DNA from: Bacillota bacterium
Lineage (GTDB): Bacteria; Bacillota; Clostridia; Oscillospirales; Oscillospiraceae
Assembly: GCA_029225225.1 (NCBI GenBank)
Contig: JAQXWB010000030.1
Location: forward strand, 1 to 43,405
Length of the DNA stretch: 43,405 bases
Direction of reading: 5' to 3'
Below the pieces are notes generated by a model. That model did not search any database. It was given only the letters and a program-made list of their open reading frames with translations, and was not told the origin of the DNA. Positions 1 through 7,817 of this stretch are shown here, piece by piece. The position numbers and the translations under genes are program-made. Every line of letters starts with the position of its first letter. Within the stretch, counting starts at the first letter, position 1.

Positions 1-305
1 CCTGATCGAAGGGGATCCACGTCTCAAGGACAAAGTATGATACTCGTTTTGTCCTCGCCTGGCTGCGCCAGGCTGCGGCGAGGCTTCGATTCTTGATAAG
101 CTGTCTCGCTACGCTTCGCCATCTTATCAAGAATCGAAGCCGTTTGGAGGGACACAAGTTGTAAACCATGTCCCTTCACAAATTGTAAACCATGTTGCTA
201 TTGACATGATAGCCGCCCCTACGAAAGAGATTGCAATCCTTGCGGTAGGAGCGGCTATCAGCCGCCCGGTGCAGGAACTACCGTTTTCCTACAGGCTTAT
301 TTCTG
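1..305. other. Left-edge intergenic region with nested hairpins
   Basis: No gene is supported here. Three adjacent inverted repeats can be read: 27-34 with 48-55; 53-59 with 77-83, enclosing a second palindrome at 58-72; and a perfect 19-bp pair, 82-100 with 123-141. A 13-bp direct repeat (TTGTAAACCATGT) occurs at 159-171 and 183-195, a 24-bp period that resembles a mobile-element end, although I cannot name a family. From about 206 a copy of the interspersed repeat seen elsewhere in the window begins. Confidence 0.6.
206..284. repeat. Interspersed repeat copy (variant palindrome)
   Basis: Bases 208-222 and 245-259 form a 15-bp inverted repeat with one mismatch. The right half then reads CGGTGCAGGAACTACC, which also follows the terminal palindrome of the 194-bp element at 38889-39082. 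The core palindrome here is GGCGGCTATCAGCCGCC-like rather than GGGGACATGTCCCC, so this is a divergent member of the same family. It lies just downstream of rsgA. Confidence 0.55.
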
Positions 306-1205
306 TCAGCCCTGCTGCTTATGCTCCCAAAGGCGAATCTCCTTGGCGCTCTCATACAGGCGGACATAGCTTGCGTGGCGCGTCGGCTCTATTTTGCCCT
401 CTTGCAACGCCCTAAGCACCGCGCAGTCCGGCTCATGGATATGCGCGCAGTCGTGATAGCGGCAATGTCCGAGATAGGGCGCAAAATCCGGAAAAGCGTA
501 TTGCAGATTCTCCTTCAGAATCAGCTCCATCTGCTCCGTGTCGAAGGAGGAAAACCCCGGTGTGTCGATCACACAGGTGCCCTCCGGCAGGCAGTAAAGC
601 TCCACATGGCGCGTCGTGTGCCTGCCTCTTCCCAGCTTATCGGAAACCTCGCCCGTCTTAACGGCGAATTCCGCATCCATGCAGTTCAAGAGGCTGCTCT
701 TGCCGACGCCGGAATTGCCCGTGAACGCCACGGTCTTGCCGCGCACCGCCGCGCGAAGCGCCTCGACGCCCTCGCCGGTCTCCGCGCTCGTCGGAATGAC
801 CTCAAAGCCCGCACGGCGGTAGATGCCGATGAGCTTTTCGCCGTCATTCAGATCGACCTTATTGACGCACAAGAGAATGGGTACGCCCCGATCACCCGCG
901 ATGGCAGCAACGCGGTCGATCAAAAACGGATCGGTCACCGGGTTCGCGCCCGATGCCAAAATGACCAAAGCGTCTAAATTGCTGACGGCGGGACGGACGA
1001 AGCTGTTTCTGCGCGGCGCGATCCGCTCGACCATACCGCGCCCGCGCTCCACGGAGAATTCCACATTGTCTCCGACGAGCGGGATGATATGCTCCTTGCG
1101 GAAGATCCCGCGCGCACGGCACTCCGTCACGCTGCCGTCCGCCGCCAAAACATAGTAAAAACCACTGAGCGCCTTGATAATGCGCCCGCTTTGCAGCTCG
1201 CTCAT
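306..1205 (-). CDS. rsgA: Ribosome small-subunit-dependent GTPase RsgA
   Basis: RsgA is a circularly permuted GTPase that checks and releases assembly factors during late 30S maturation. The 299-residue protein has an N-terminal OB-fold region (about 1-70), then G4 (NKVD), G1 (GNSGVGKSS) and G3 (DTPG) in the permuted order typical of the family. Near the C-terminus is a Cys/His zinc motif (CRYHDCAHIHEPDC). Length is normal. It is the last gene of the long minus-strand array seen here and starts 3 bp after the prkC stop, so it is probably co-transcribed with the PASTA kinase, a common Bacillota arrangement. Confidence 0.97.
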   Translation of the reverse strand: MSELQSGRIIKALSGFYYVLAADGSVTECRARGIFRKEHIIPLVGDNVEFSVERGRGMVERIAPRRNSFVRPAVSNLDALVILASGANPVTDPFLIDRVAAIAGDRGVPILLCVNKVDLNDGEKLIGIYRRAGFEVIPTSAETGEGVEALRAAVRGKTVAFTGNSGVGKSSLLNCMDAEFAVKTGEVSDKLGRGRHTTRHVELYCLPEGTCVIDTPGFSSFDTEQMELILKENLQYAFPDFAPYLGHCRYHDCAHIHEPDCAVLRALQEGKIEPTRHASYVRLYESAKEIRLWEHKQQG

Positions 1206-1208
1206 GCG

Positions 1209-3263
1209 TTACGGTGTCTCCGTTTCACTGCTCGAGGTTTCTTCGGTGGAGGTTGACTCTGTGGGCGGTTCTGTGGGCGGTTCCGTAGTCGGCTCCGCTC
1301 CCAATGAGACGTCAAGCACGACGACCGTTCCCTTTTCGACCTTGGAGTTCGGCATCTCGCTCTGGCTGATGACCTTGCCCGCTTCCACCGTCGGGTCATA
1401 CATCTCGCGAACCTCATACATCAAGCCCGCATCCTTGAGCAGGCTGATTGCTTCCATCTTGGTAAAGCCGATCACAGGCGGAACGGTAACCTTACCGTCC
1501 CCGGTGCTGATATAGACCGTGACGGTGTCCTTTGCCTTGAGCTGGCTGCCTGCGGCAGGGTCTGTACGAGTGACTCTGCCCTCCTCTACATTGTCGCTTT
1601 CCTCTTCTAAGAAGATGATGCTCAAGCCGATATCCAGTGCTCGCAGGCGCGTTTCCGCGTTGCTGCGGGTATCGTTCTTCAGATCTGGCATATTATTTTG
1701 TCCGAGGCTGATATAGAGAATGACCTCCTGCCCCTTTTGGAGCTTCTCACCCGCATCCGGCTCGGTGCGCACAACACTGCCCTGTTTGACATCGCTGCTG
1801 TTTTCGTCCTTAACGACAATCTTCAAGCCGAGGTTCAGTGCCTCCAGCGTTTTCATGGCATTGGTCTCCGTCTCATTTTCAAGACGCGGCATTTCCTTTT
1901 CCTCGGTGCCCTTGCTGACGGTCAGTGTGACGGTACGCCCGCGCTTGACCATGTCGCCCGCCTTGGGGCTTTGCGCCATGACATAGCCCTCTTCATATTC
2001 GTCGCTGTAGTCAGACTTGACATTTCTGACATCAACGATCAGATCGGGATAGTCATCGGGATCAATATCCTCTAACCGCATGCCGATGAAGCTTTCCACT
2101 TCTACCTCGCCGTTTTCGATATCGGAGGTAGATTCGCTGTCCTTCGGTTCATCCGGCCCGCTGCCAATCAAGTTGACAATCAGGACGACGAGCAGAATCA
2201 CAAACACTGCCACTGCCGCAACAATGGCGATGGTGAGATTTCTGCGGCGTTTCTGCTCGGCAAGCTCTTTTTCCCGTCTTGCGCGCTCGGCACGGCGTTC
2301 CTCCGGCGTTCTGCCGTCGGGATTCTTTGCCGCGCGCGCCGCCGCGTAGCGTTCCGCCTCGGTGCGGGTCATGCCCGGTCTTTGGGAAGCGGGCTTCGGT
2401 GTCTCCGAAGCAGCCACGCCGCCATAGAAGGTAATGGCAGGATTCTTGCGGAATTCCTCCATATCATGCAGCATCTCCGTGGCAGAGCCGTAACGGTCAT
2501 CCGCATTCGCACTCATCGCGCGCATGACGATCTGCTCCAAGCCGAGCGGAATGCCGGGCATCAGCTCACTCGGGCGGCGTGCGTTGCCGTTGATATGCTG
2601 AATCGCGACAGAGACAGGCGTCTCTCCGTCATAAGGCGTGCGTCCCGTAAGCATCTCATACATCACAACGCCGAGGGAATACAGGTCGCTGCGGTTATCT
2701 ACCCGCGCGCCCTTTGCCTGCTCCGGCGAGATATAATGCACCGAACCGAGCGCCTCGCGCGTGAGCGTGTTCTGCGCAGAGCCGACGCGCGCAATGCCGA
2801 AGTCCGCGACCTTGATGCTGCCGTCCTTCAGGATCATGATATTATGCGGCTTGATATCGCGGTGAACAATGCCGCGGCTGTGCGCGTGCTCCAGCGCCTT
2901 GGCGATCTGCATGGAAAAATGCAGCGTTTCACGCCAGTTCAGATTGATTTTCTTCTCCAAATACTGCTTGAGTGTGATGCCCTCAATCAGCTCCATGACG
3001 ATATAGTCCGCATCCCCCGATCTGGAAACATCGTAGACGCTCACAATATTCGGATGCGACAGCATGGCGACTGCCTGCGACTCGGCATGGAAACGGCGGC
3101 GGAATTCCTGATTCCGCGAAAGCTCATCCTTCAGGATCTTAACCGCAACCAGACGGTTCAGGCGATGATCCAGCGCGCGATATACCACAGCCATGCCGCC
3201 CGTACCGATCACATCAAGGATCTCATAGCGGCTGTCCAGCAATCTTCCTATGTAATTCTCCAT
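1209..3263 (-). CDS. prkC: PASTA-domain Ser/Thr protein kinase
   Basis: Membrane kinase sensing muropeptides or lipid II and controlling growth and wall synthesis. The kinase domain covers about 10-270, with ATP-binding Lys42, catalytic HRD at 134-136 and DFG at 154-156. A basic, Glu/Arg-rich juxtamembrane stretch (about 300-341) precedes one membrane helix (about 344-367). Four PASTA repeats follow (about 387-457, 458-524, 525-592, 593-660), then a Thr/Ser/Glu/Pro tail. The ATG has GGGAG six bases upstream. It lies 68 bp downstream of its PP2C phosphatase partner and upstream of rsgA. Function follows from family knowledge; the domain order is read directly. Confidence 0.97.
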   Translation of the reverse strand: MENYIGRLLDSRYEILDVIGTGGMAVVYRALDHRLNRLVAVKILKDELSRNQEFRRRFHAESQAVAMLSHPNIVSVYDVSRSGDADYIVMELIEGITLKQYLEKKINLNWRETLHFSMQIAKALEHAHSRGIVHRDIKPHNIMILKDGSIKVADFGIARVGSAQNTLTREALGSVHYISPEQAKGARVDNRSDLYSLGVVMYEMLTGRTPYDGETPVSVAIQHINGNARRPSELMPGIPLGLEQIVMRAMSANADDRYGSATEMLHDMEEFRKNPAITFYGGVAASETPKPASQRPGMTRTEAERYAAARAAKNPDGRTPEERRAERARREKELAEQKRRRNLTIAIVAAVAVFVILLVVLIVNLIGSGPDEPKDSESTSDIENGEVEVESFIGMRLEDIDPDDYPDLIVDVRNVKSDYSDEYEEGYVMAQSPKAGDMVKRGRTVTLTVSKGTEEKEMPRLENETETNAMKTLEALNLGLKIVVKDENSSDVKQGSVVRTEPDAGEKLQKGQEVILYISLGQNNMPDLKNDTRSNAETRLRALDIGLSIIFLEEESDNVEEGRVTRTDPAAGSQLKAKDTVTVYISTGDGKVTVPPVIGFTKMEAISLLKDAGLMYEVREMYDPTVEAGKVISQSEMPNSKVEKGTVVVLDVSLGAEPTTEPPTEPPTESTSTEETSSSETETP

Positions 3264-3331
3264 GGCAACTCCCTATTCCGCATACGCGGGCCCGCTCCAA
3301 ACGGCGAACGGGTGCCGAAGTGTAATGTATC

Positions 3332-4063
3332 TCACAATGCGATCAAGACCGAGGTGACATTATCCGGTGCGCCTCGTTCCTTTGCGATTTCCAGCAGGCG
3401 CTGGCAGCAGTCATCCTTGCGCGCCCCATGAACCACCTCAAAGAGGATCTCCTGATCCGCCATCAAATTGGACAGTCCGTCCGTGCAGAGCAGGAAGCAA
3501 TCCCCCTTCACGGCGGAAACGCGGAACACATCGGCAAAGACCTGTTTTCCGGTACCCACGGCACGGGTAATCAGATTTTTGCTCGGATGGTTTTTTGCCT
3601 GCTCCGGTGTCAGCTCGCCCCGCTGCACCATCAGCTCCACCACGGAATGATCCGTCGTGACACAGGTCACGCCGTCAGCATTGATGAGGTAGACGCGGCT
3701 GTCTCCGATGTTGAGCACAAGCGCCGCCTTTTCATAGATCAGCGCCGCGACAAGCGTCGTGCCCATGCCGCTGTATTCCTCGCTGAGCTGTGACTGCTCA
3801 AAGACCGCAATATTCGCCAGCGACGCAGCACTGCGCAGCATCCGCTCCGCCTCCTGCGGCGTATGCTCCGCAGAAAAGGAGCGTTTGACCTCCTCGGAGA
3901 ACACCTCGCTGGCAAGGCGGCTTGCCACATTGCCCGAACGGGCGCCGCCCATGCCGTCACAGACGACAGCCAGCAGCGCGTTTTCACTGAGCCGTTCTAT
4001 GCGGTAGGCGTCTTGATTTTGTTCTCTTACATTTCCGGTATCAGTCAGTCCCCAGACCTCCAT
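3332..4063 (-). CDS. prpC: PP2C-family protein serine/threonine phosphatase
   Basis: Metal-dependent phosphatase that reverses PrkC phosphorylation. The PPM signatures are all present: an early Asp in the DTGNVREQNQDAY block, VCDGMGG, GDSRVYL, LLCTDGLSN and a terminal DNVTSVLI. I chose the ATG at 4063 because AAGGAAG sits about eight bases upstream. The in-frame GTG at 4072 overlaps the rlmN stop as GTGA but has its Shine-Dalgarno too close. The pairing with prkC directly downstream supports a kinase/phosphatase switch on one transcript. About 243 residues, a normal length. Confidence 0.95.
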   Translation of the reverse strand: MEVWGLTDTGNVREQNQDAYRIERLSENALLAVVCDGMGGARSGNVASRLASEVFSEEVKRSFSAEHTPQEAERMLRSAASLANIAVFEQSQLSEEYSGMGTTLVAALIYEKAALVLNIGDSRVYLINADGVTCVTTDHSVVELMVQRGELTPEQAKNHPSKNLITRAVGTGKQVFADVFRVSAVKGDCFLLCTDGLSNLMADQEILFEVVHGARKDDCCQRLLEIAKERGAPDNVTSVLIAL

Positions 4064-4068
4064 CAACC

Positions 4069-5109
4069 TCACTTCCTTCCGTTTTCCCGTTCAAAGTTGC
4101 GGCGGAGCTGCCCGCAGGAGGCGTTGATATCGCTGCCGAGCGTCCTTCGCACCGTTGCGGGAATGCCGTGCTGCTCCAGCGCCTGCTGAAACGCGCGCAC
4201 CGTCTCCGGCAGGCTGGGCTTCAGCGGACTTTCCGCCACATCGTTGAGCGGGATCAAATTCACATGCGCGGCAATCCCGCGCAGTTTTTTGATGAGGATC
4301 TGCGCCATTTGCGGTGTATCGTTGACATCGCGGATCATAGCGTATTCAAACGAGATGCGTCTGCCCGTTTTCTCAAAATAGCGTTTGCACGCATCAAGCA
4401 GGACATCTACGGGATATTTTCGGTTAATCGGCATGATACTGCTGCGCACCTCATCCGTCGGTGCATGCAAGGAGACGGAGAGCGTCAGTTGAAGGTTTTC
4501 CTCCGCCAAGCGGTCAATCTTGTCCACAATGCCGCAGGTCGAGAGGCTGATATGGCGCATGCCGATGTTCATGCCCTCAGGCGAATTGACAAGGTGTAAA
4601 AAACGCAGGACGGTATCATAGTTGTCCAGCGGCTCACCGATGCCCATGAGGACAATATTGGAGATTGAAAGTCCGGAGTCCAGCTGCGTAAAAAGCACCT
4701 GATCGAGCATTTCCGAGGGTGTCAGACGCCGCACCAAGCCGCCTAAGGTAGACGCGCAGAACGCACAGCCCATCGGACAGCCGACCTCCGAGGAGATGCA
4801 GACGGTGTTGCCGTGATGATAACGCATGAGAACGCTTTCCACACAGTTTCCGTCCGTTAGACGCCAAAGATATTTTATGGTTCCATCCTTTTTGGATTCC
4901 AAGCGGCGGGCGACGGTCGGATACGGCAGTGCGTAATTCTGCGCCAGCTTTTCCCGCAGGGGCTTTGCGAGATTTGTCATCTCGTCAAAGCTCCGCGCGC
5001 CGCGATGCAGCCAGGTATAGACCTGCCCCGCGCGGAATCTCGGTTCGCCGAGTACGGCAGTGAACTCCTCCGTCAGCTCGGCAAGGGTCATGGATTTGAT
5101 GTCCTTCAA
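4069..5109 (-). CDS. rlmN: 23S rRNA/tRNA adenine C2-methyltransferase RlmN
   Basis: Radical-SAM enzyme that methylates C2 of A2503 in 23S rRNA and A37 of some tRNAs. The CX3CX2C cluster motif (CPMGCAFC) lies near residues 111-118, and a Cys near the C-terminus (NASCGQL) is the expected second catalytic cysteine. The start is probably TTG at 5109: AGGAGG lies just upstream, the codon overlaps the rsmB stop as TTGA, and the protein then begins LKDIKS as the family usually does. An upstream ATG at 5160 would add 17 unconserved residues. About 346 residues. Confidence 0.95.
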   Translation of the reverse strand: MKDIKSMTLAELTEEFTAVLGEPRFRAGQVYTWLHRGARSFDEMTNLAKPLREKLAQNYALPYPTVARRLESKKDGTIKYLWRLTDGNCVESVLMRYHHGNTVCISSEVGCPMGCAFCASTLGGLVRRLTPSEMLDQVLFTQLDSGLSISNIVLMGIGEPLDNYDTVLRFLHLVNSPEGMNIGMRHISLSTCGIVDKIDRLAEENLQLTLSVSLHAPTDEVRSSIMPINRKYPVDVLLDACKRYFEKTGRRISFEYAMIRDVNDTPQMAQILIKKLRGIAAHVNLIPLNDVAESPLKPSLPETVRAFQQALEQHGIPATVRRTLGSDINASCGQLRRNFERENGRK

Positions 5110-6401
5110 GGCTTCCTCCTGAATTTGCAGATAAAGAATCCGTCCGTGCCGTGATCGCACGGCAAAAGCGTCGTCATCGCACCGGACGAAATGCCGGAAT
5201 TTGCGGGAAACTCCACCGTCTCGGCAGTGAAGTCGGGGTGCGTTCTTAAAAATTCCTCCGCGACCGCCTCGTTCTCCCGCCGCAAGACGGTGCAGGTGCT
5301 GTAGAGCAGCACGCCGCCGTGCCTGACATAGTCCGCCTGGTGCGCTAAGATCGCGCTTTGCAACGCGGGCAGACGCTCTGTTTCCGCAAGCGGCTTATAG
5401 CGGATATCCGGCTTTTTGCGGATCACGCCGAGTCCGGAGCAGGGCACATCCGCCAGCACCGCGTCCATTGCTTCACGCCATTCGGGAACCCGCTCTGCGG
5501 CATTTTGCAAACGCGTTTGTAAGATCGAAATGCCGAGCCGAGCCGCGCCGTGTTCAATCAGCTTCAGCTTATGCGGATGAATGTCGCAGGAAATCAGCTC
5601 TCCTCGATTCTGCATCGCTATGGCAGCGGCAAAGCTCTTGCCGCCGGGCGCGGCGCAGCAATCAAGCACGCACATTCCCGGCTGTAGACCGGCGGCGCGC
5701 ACGGCTAAATTTGCCGCCGTGTCCTGCGCGTAAAACAGCCCCTCCCGATAGGCGGAAAGCTGCTCTAAATTTCCCGTGCCGCTGACAATCAGGCAGTCGG
5801 GAAGATACGGGTGCGGCTTGACCCGTGCACCGGCTTCTGTTAAAGCGTCACGCACCTGCGCAGCCTCCGCGCGAAGCGTGTTAACCTGCAATACCGTATC
5901 GGGCGTTTCGTTATCGCTCCGCATCAGCCGCTCCGCCTTCTCCTGCCCGAATTCCTGCGCGAACAGTTGGGCAAGCGCCTGCGGATGGCTGTATCGGATC
6001 GCGGGATCTCTCGGCAGCTCCAACGGCTGCGCCCGCAGAATCGCGCGCAAAACGCCGTTGACCAGCCGCGCGGCGGTAGGATTGGCAAAGCGTTTGGTCT
6101 GCTCCACCGCCTCGTTAACGGCGGCGGAGGCGGGAATTTTATCGGTAAACTCGAGCTGATACACCGCAAGGCGCAAGATATCGCGCACCACGGGCTGCAA
6201 TTTCCCGCGCGCAAATGCATCAATACGGTAATCCAGCAAAATCCGGTTTTGCAGCACGCCGTAGCAAAGCCTGCTTGCCAGCGCCGCATCTCGGCGATCC
6301 ATATCGGAAAGCCGTTCTTTGAGCGCGCCGTCTGCCCACGCGCCGCCCTTACGGCAGTCGATCAGAGCAAGCAGCGCGGCGTCTCTCGCACTCGCCGCCA
6401 T
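5106..6401 (-). CDS. rsmB: 16S rRNA (cytosine967-C5)-methyltransferase RsmB
   Basis: SAM-dependent methyltransferase of the NOL1/NOP2/Sun family with an N-terminal NusB-like RNA-binding domain (about 1-140). The SAM-binding motif VLDCCAAPGGKS and the two cysteine motifs DVPCSGLG and YSTCTVLRREN are present. The open frame extends upstream to 6689, but those extra 96 residues are an Arg/Ser-rich read through fmt, so I start at the ATG at 6401, one base after the fmt stop. No clear Shine-Dalgarno precedes it, which suggests translational coupling to fmt. About 431 residues, a normal length. Confidence 0.94.
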   Translation of the reverse strand: MAASARDAALLALIDCRKGGAWADGALKERLSDMDRRDAALASRLCYGVLQNRILLDYRIDAFARGKLQPVVRDILRLAVYQLEFTDKIPASAAVNEAVEQTKRFANPTAARLVNGVLRAILRAQPLELPRDPAIRYSHPQALAQLFAQEFGQEKAERLMRSDNETPDTVLQVNTLRAEAAQVRDALTEAGARVKPHPYLPDCLIVSGTGNLEQLSAYREGLFYAQDTAANLAVRAAGLQPGMCVLDCCAAPGGKSFAAAIAMQNRGELISCDIHPHKLKLIEHGAARLGISILQTRLQNAAERVPEWREAMDAVLADVPCSGLGVIRKKPDIRYKPLAETERLPALQSAILAHQADYVRHGGVLLYSTCTVLRRENEAVAEEFLRTHPDFTAETVEFPANSGISSGAMTTLLPCDHGTDGFFICKFRRKP

Positions 6402-6402
6402 A

Positions 6403-7320
6403 TTATAATTCAATCGGATGCCCGCGGAAATAGTCCGGCGCGGGCATTTTCTTGCCGCCGTCGGCTTGCAGACAGGTAATGACCGCCACATCCCCGCCGC
6501 CGCAGGCGATCTCCAAGCCCTGTTTGGTGAGCGCCAAGAGCGTTCCCGGGGCTTGTTCGGTTTTCTTCTCCGTCGGGCGCACGGCGTAGATCTTGAAGCG
6601 CTTCCCCGCAAGCTCGGTCGTCGCCACGGGCCACGGGTCAAGTCCGCGCACATGGTCGATGATCTCACGGATCGGGCGCGTCCAGTCAATCGGGCACAGC
6701 GCCTTTGTCAGCATCGGCGCAAAGGTCGCCTTTTCGTGCTCCTGCGGGATGCGTGTCGCCGTCCCCGCCTCGATGCTGCGCAGCGTGTCGCACAGCAGAA
6801 CGCCGCCGATCTCGGCAAGGCGGTCGAGCAGGCTCTGCGCGTTCTCATACGGCTCAATGGGCGTCTTGCGAATCTCAATGATATCGCCCGCGTCCATCTC
6901 CGCCGCCATATACATCGCGGTCACGCCCGTCTCGTCCTTGCCGTTCAGAATCGCCCATTGGACGGGGCCTGAACCGCGCAGCTCCGGAAGGATGCTCGCG
7001 TGGATATTCACGCAGCCGAGGCGCGGGATGTCCAGCACCCGCTGCGGCAAAATTTTGCCGTAGGCGACAACTGCGATCACATCCGGCTGCAAAGCGCGCA
7101 GCTCCTCCACAACCGCGTCGTCCTTGAAGGTCGTCGGCTGAAAAACGGGCAGTTCCGCTGCAAGCGCAACCTTTTTTACCTCGGACATCTCCAGCTTCAT
7201 GCCGCGGTTTTTCGGCATATCCGGTTTCGTATACACGCCGACAATTTCAAAGGAATCCGCAAGCAGACGTTTTAAACAGGTCGCTGCGATATCCGGCGTG
7301 CCCATGAATACGACTCTCAT
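6403..7320 (-). CDS. fmt: Methionyl-tRNA formyltransferase
   Basis: Formylates initiator Met-tRNA using 10-formyl-tetrahydrofolate. The N-terminal Rossmann domain starts MRVVFMGTPD and carries the HASILPELRGSGP block with the catalytic Asn-His region. A C-terminal anticodon-binding-like domain follows (from about 205). The ATG overlaps the def stop as ATGA and has AGGAGG four bases upstream. Gene order priA-def-fmt-rsmB is the classic bacterial cluster. At 305 residues the length is normal. Confidence 0.97.
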   Translation of the reverse strand: MRVVFMGTPDIAATCLKRLLADSFEIVGVYTKPDMPKNRGMKLEMSEVKKVALAAELPVFQPTTFKDDAVVEELRALQPDVIAVVAYGKILPQRVLDIPRLGCVNIHASILPELRGSGPVQWAILNGKDETGVTAMYMAAEMDAGDIIEIRKTPIEPYENAQSLLDRLAEIGGVLLCDTLRSIEAGTATRIPQEHEKATFAPMLTKALCPIDWTRPIREIIDHVRGLDPWPVATTELAGKRFKIYAVRPTEKKTEQAPGTLLALTKQGLEIACGGGDVAVITCLQADGGKKMPAPDYFRGHPIEL

Positions 7321-7808
7321 GCTTCCTCCTGCCCCGACTGTATTGCTTCGATCTCCTCGTCTGTCAGCTTGCGGTAGGCGATCTCAGTATAAATGTGCCC
7401 GTCCAAATGGTCACACTCATGGCAAATGCAGCGCGCGATCAGCTCCTCGCCCTCCATCTCGAACCAGTTGCCGTCGCGATCCTGCGCGCGAACCTTGGCA
7501 TAATTCGGGCGCTTGACAAGCCAATACTCCCCGGGCACGCTGAGGCACCCCTCCATGCCGTCCTGCTCACCGCTCGTCTCGATGATCTCAGGGTTAACCA
7601 GCTCGACGATCTCGTCGCCGGTATCAATGACGACCACACGGCGCAGAATACCCACCTGCGGCGCGGCAAGTCCCACCCCGCACGCCTCCACGACCGTCTC
7701 CGCCATATCGTCCAAAAGCGTATGCAGCTTATCATCAAATTTCGTCACAGGCCTGCAAACCTTATGCAGCGCAGGCTCATCCGCCGTCAAAATGTTTCTC
7801 AGTGCCAT
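7317..7808 (-). CDS. def: Peptide deformylase
   Basis: Metal-dependent enzyme that removes the N-formyl group from nascent proteins, acting downstream of Fmt. The three family motifs are intact: GVGLAAPQVG (44-53), EGCLS (87-91, metal Cys) and HECDH (130-134, metal His residues and catalytic Glu). It has 163 residues, close to the short Gram-negative-like/clostridial type. It lies 9 bp after priA and overlaps the fmt start, consistent with one transcript. Confidence 0.97.
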   Translation of the reverse strand: MALRNILTADEPALHKVCRPVTKFDDKLHTLLDDMAETVVEACGVGLAAPQVGILRRVVVIDTGDEIVELVNPEIIETSGEQDGMEGCLSVPGEYWLVKRPNYAKVRAQDRDGNWFEMEGEELIARCICHECDHLDGHIYTEIAYRKLTDEEIEAIQSGQEEA

Positions 7809-7817
7809 AATACTCTC

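Noticed and set aside
6402-6689. 96-residue upstream extension of RsmB
   Set aside because: It lies wholly within fmt in another frame, is Arg/Ser-rich and unlike RsmB; the normal-length protein starts at 6401.
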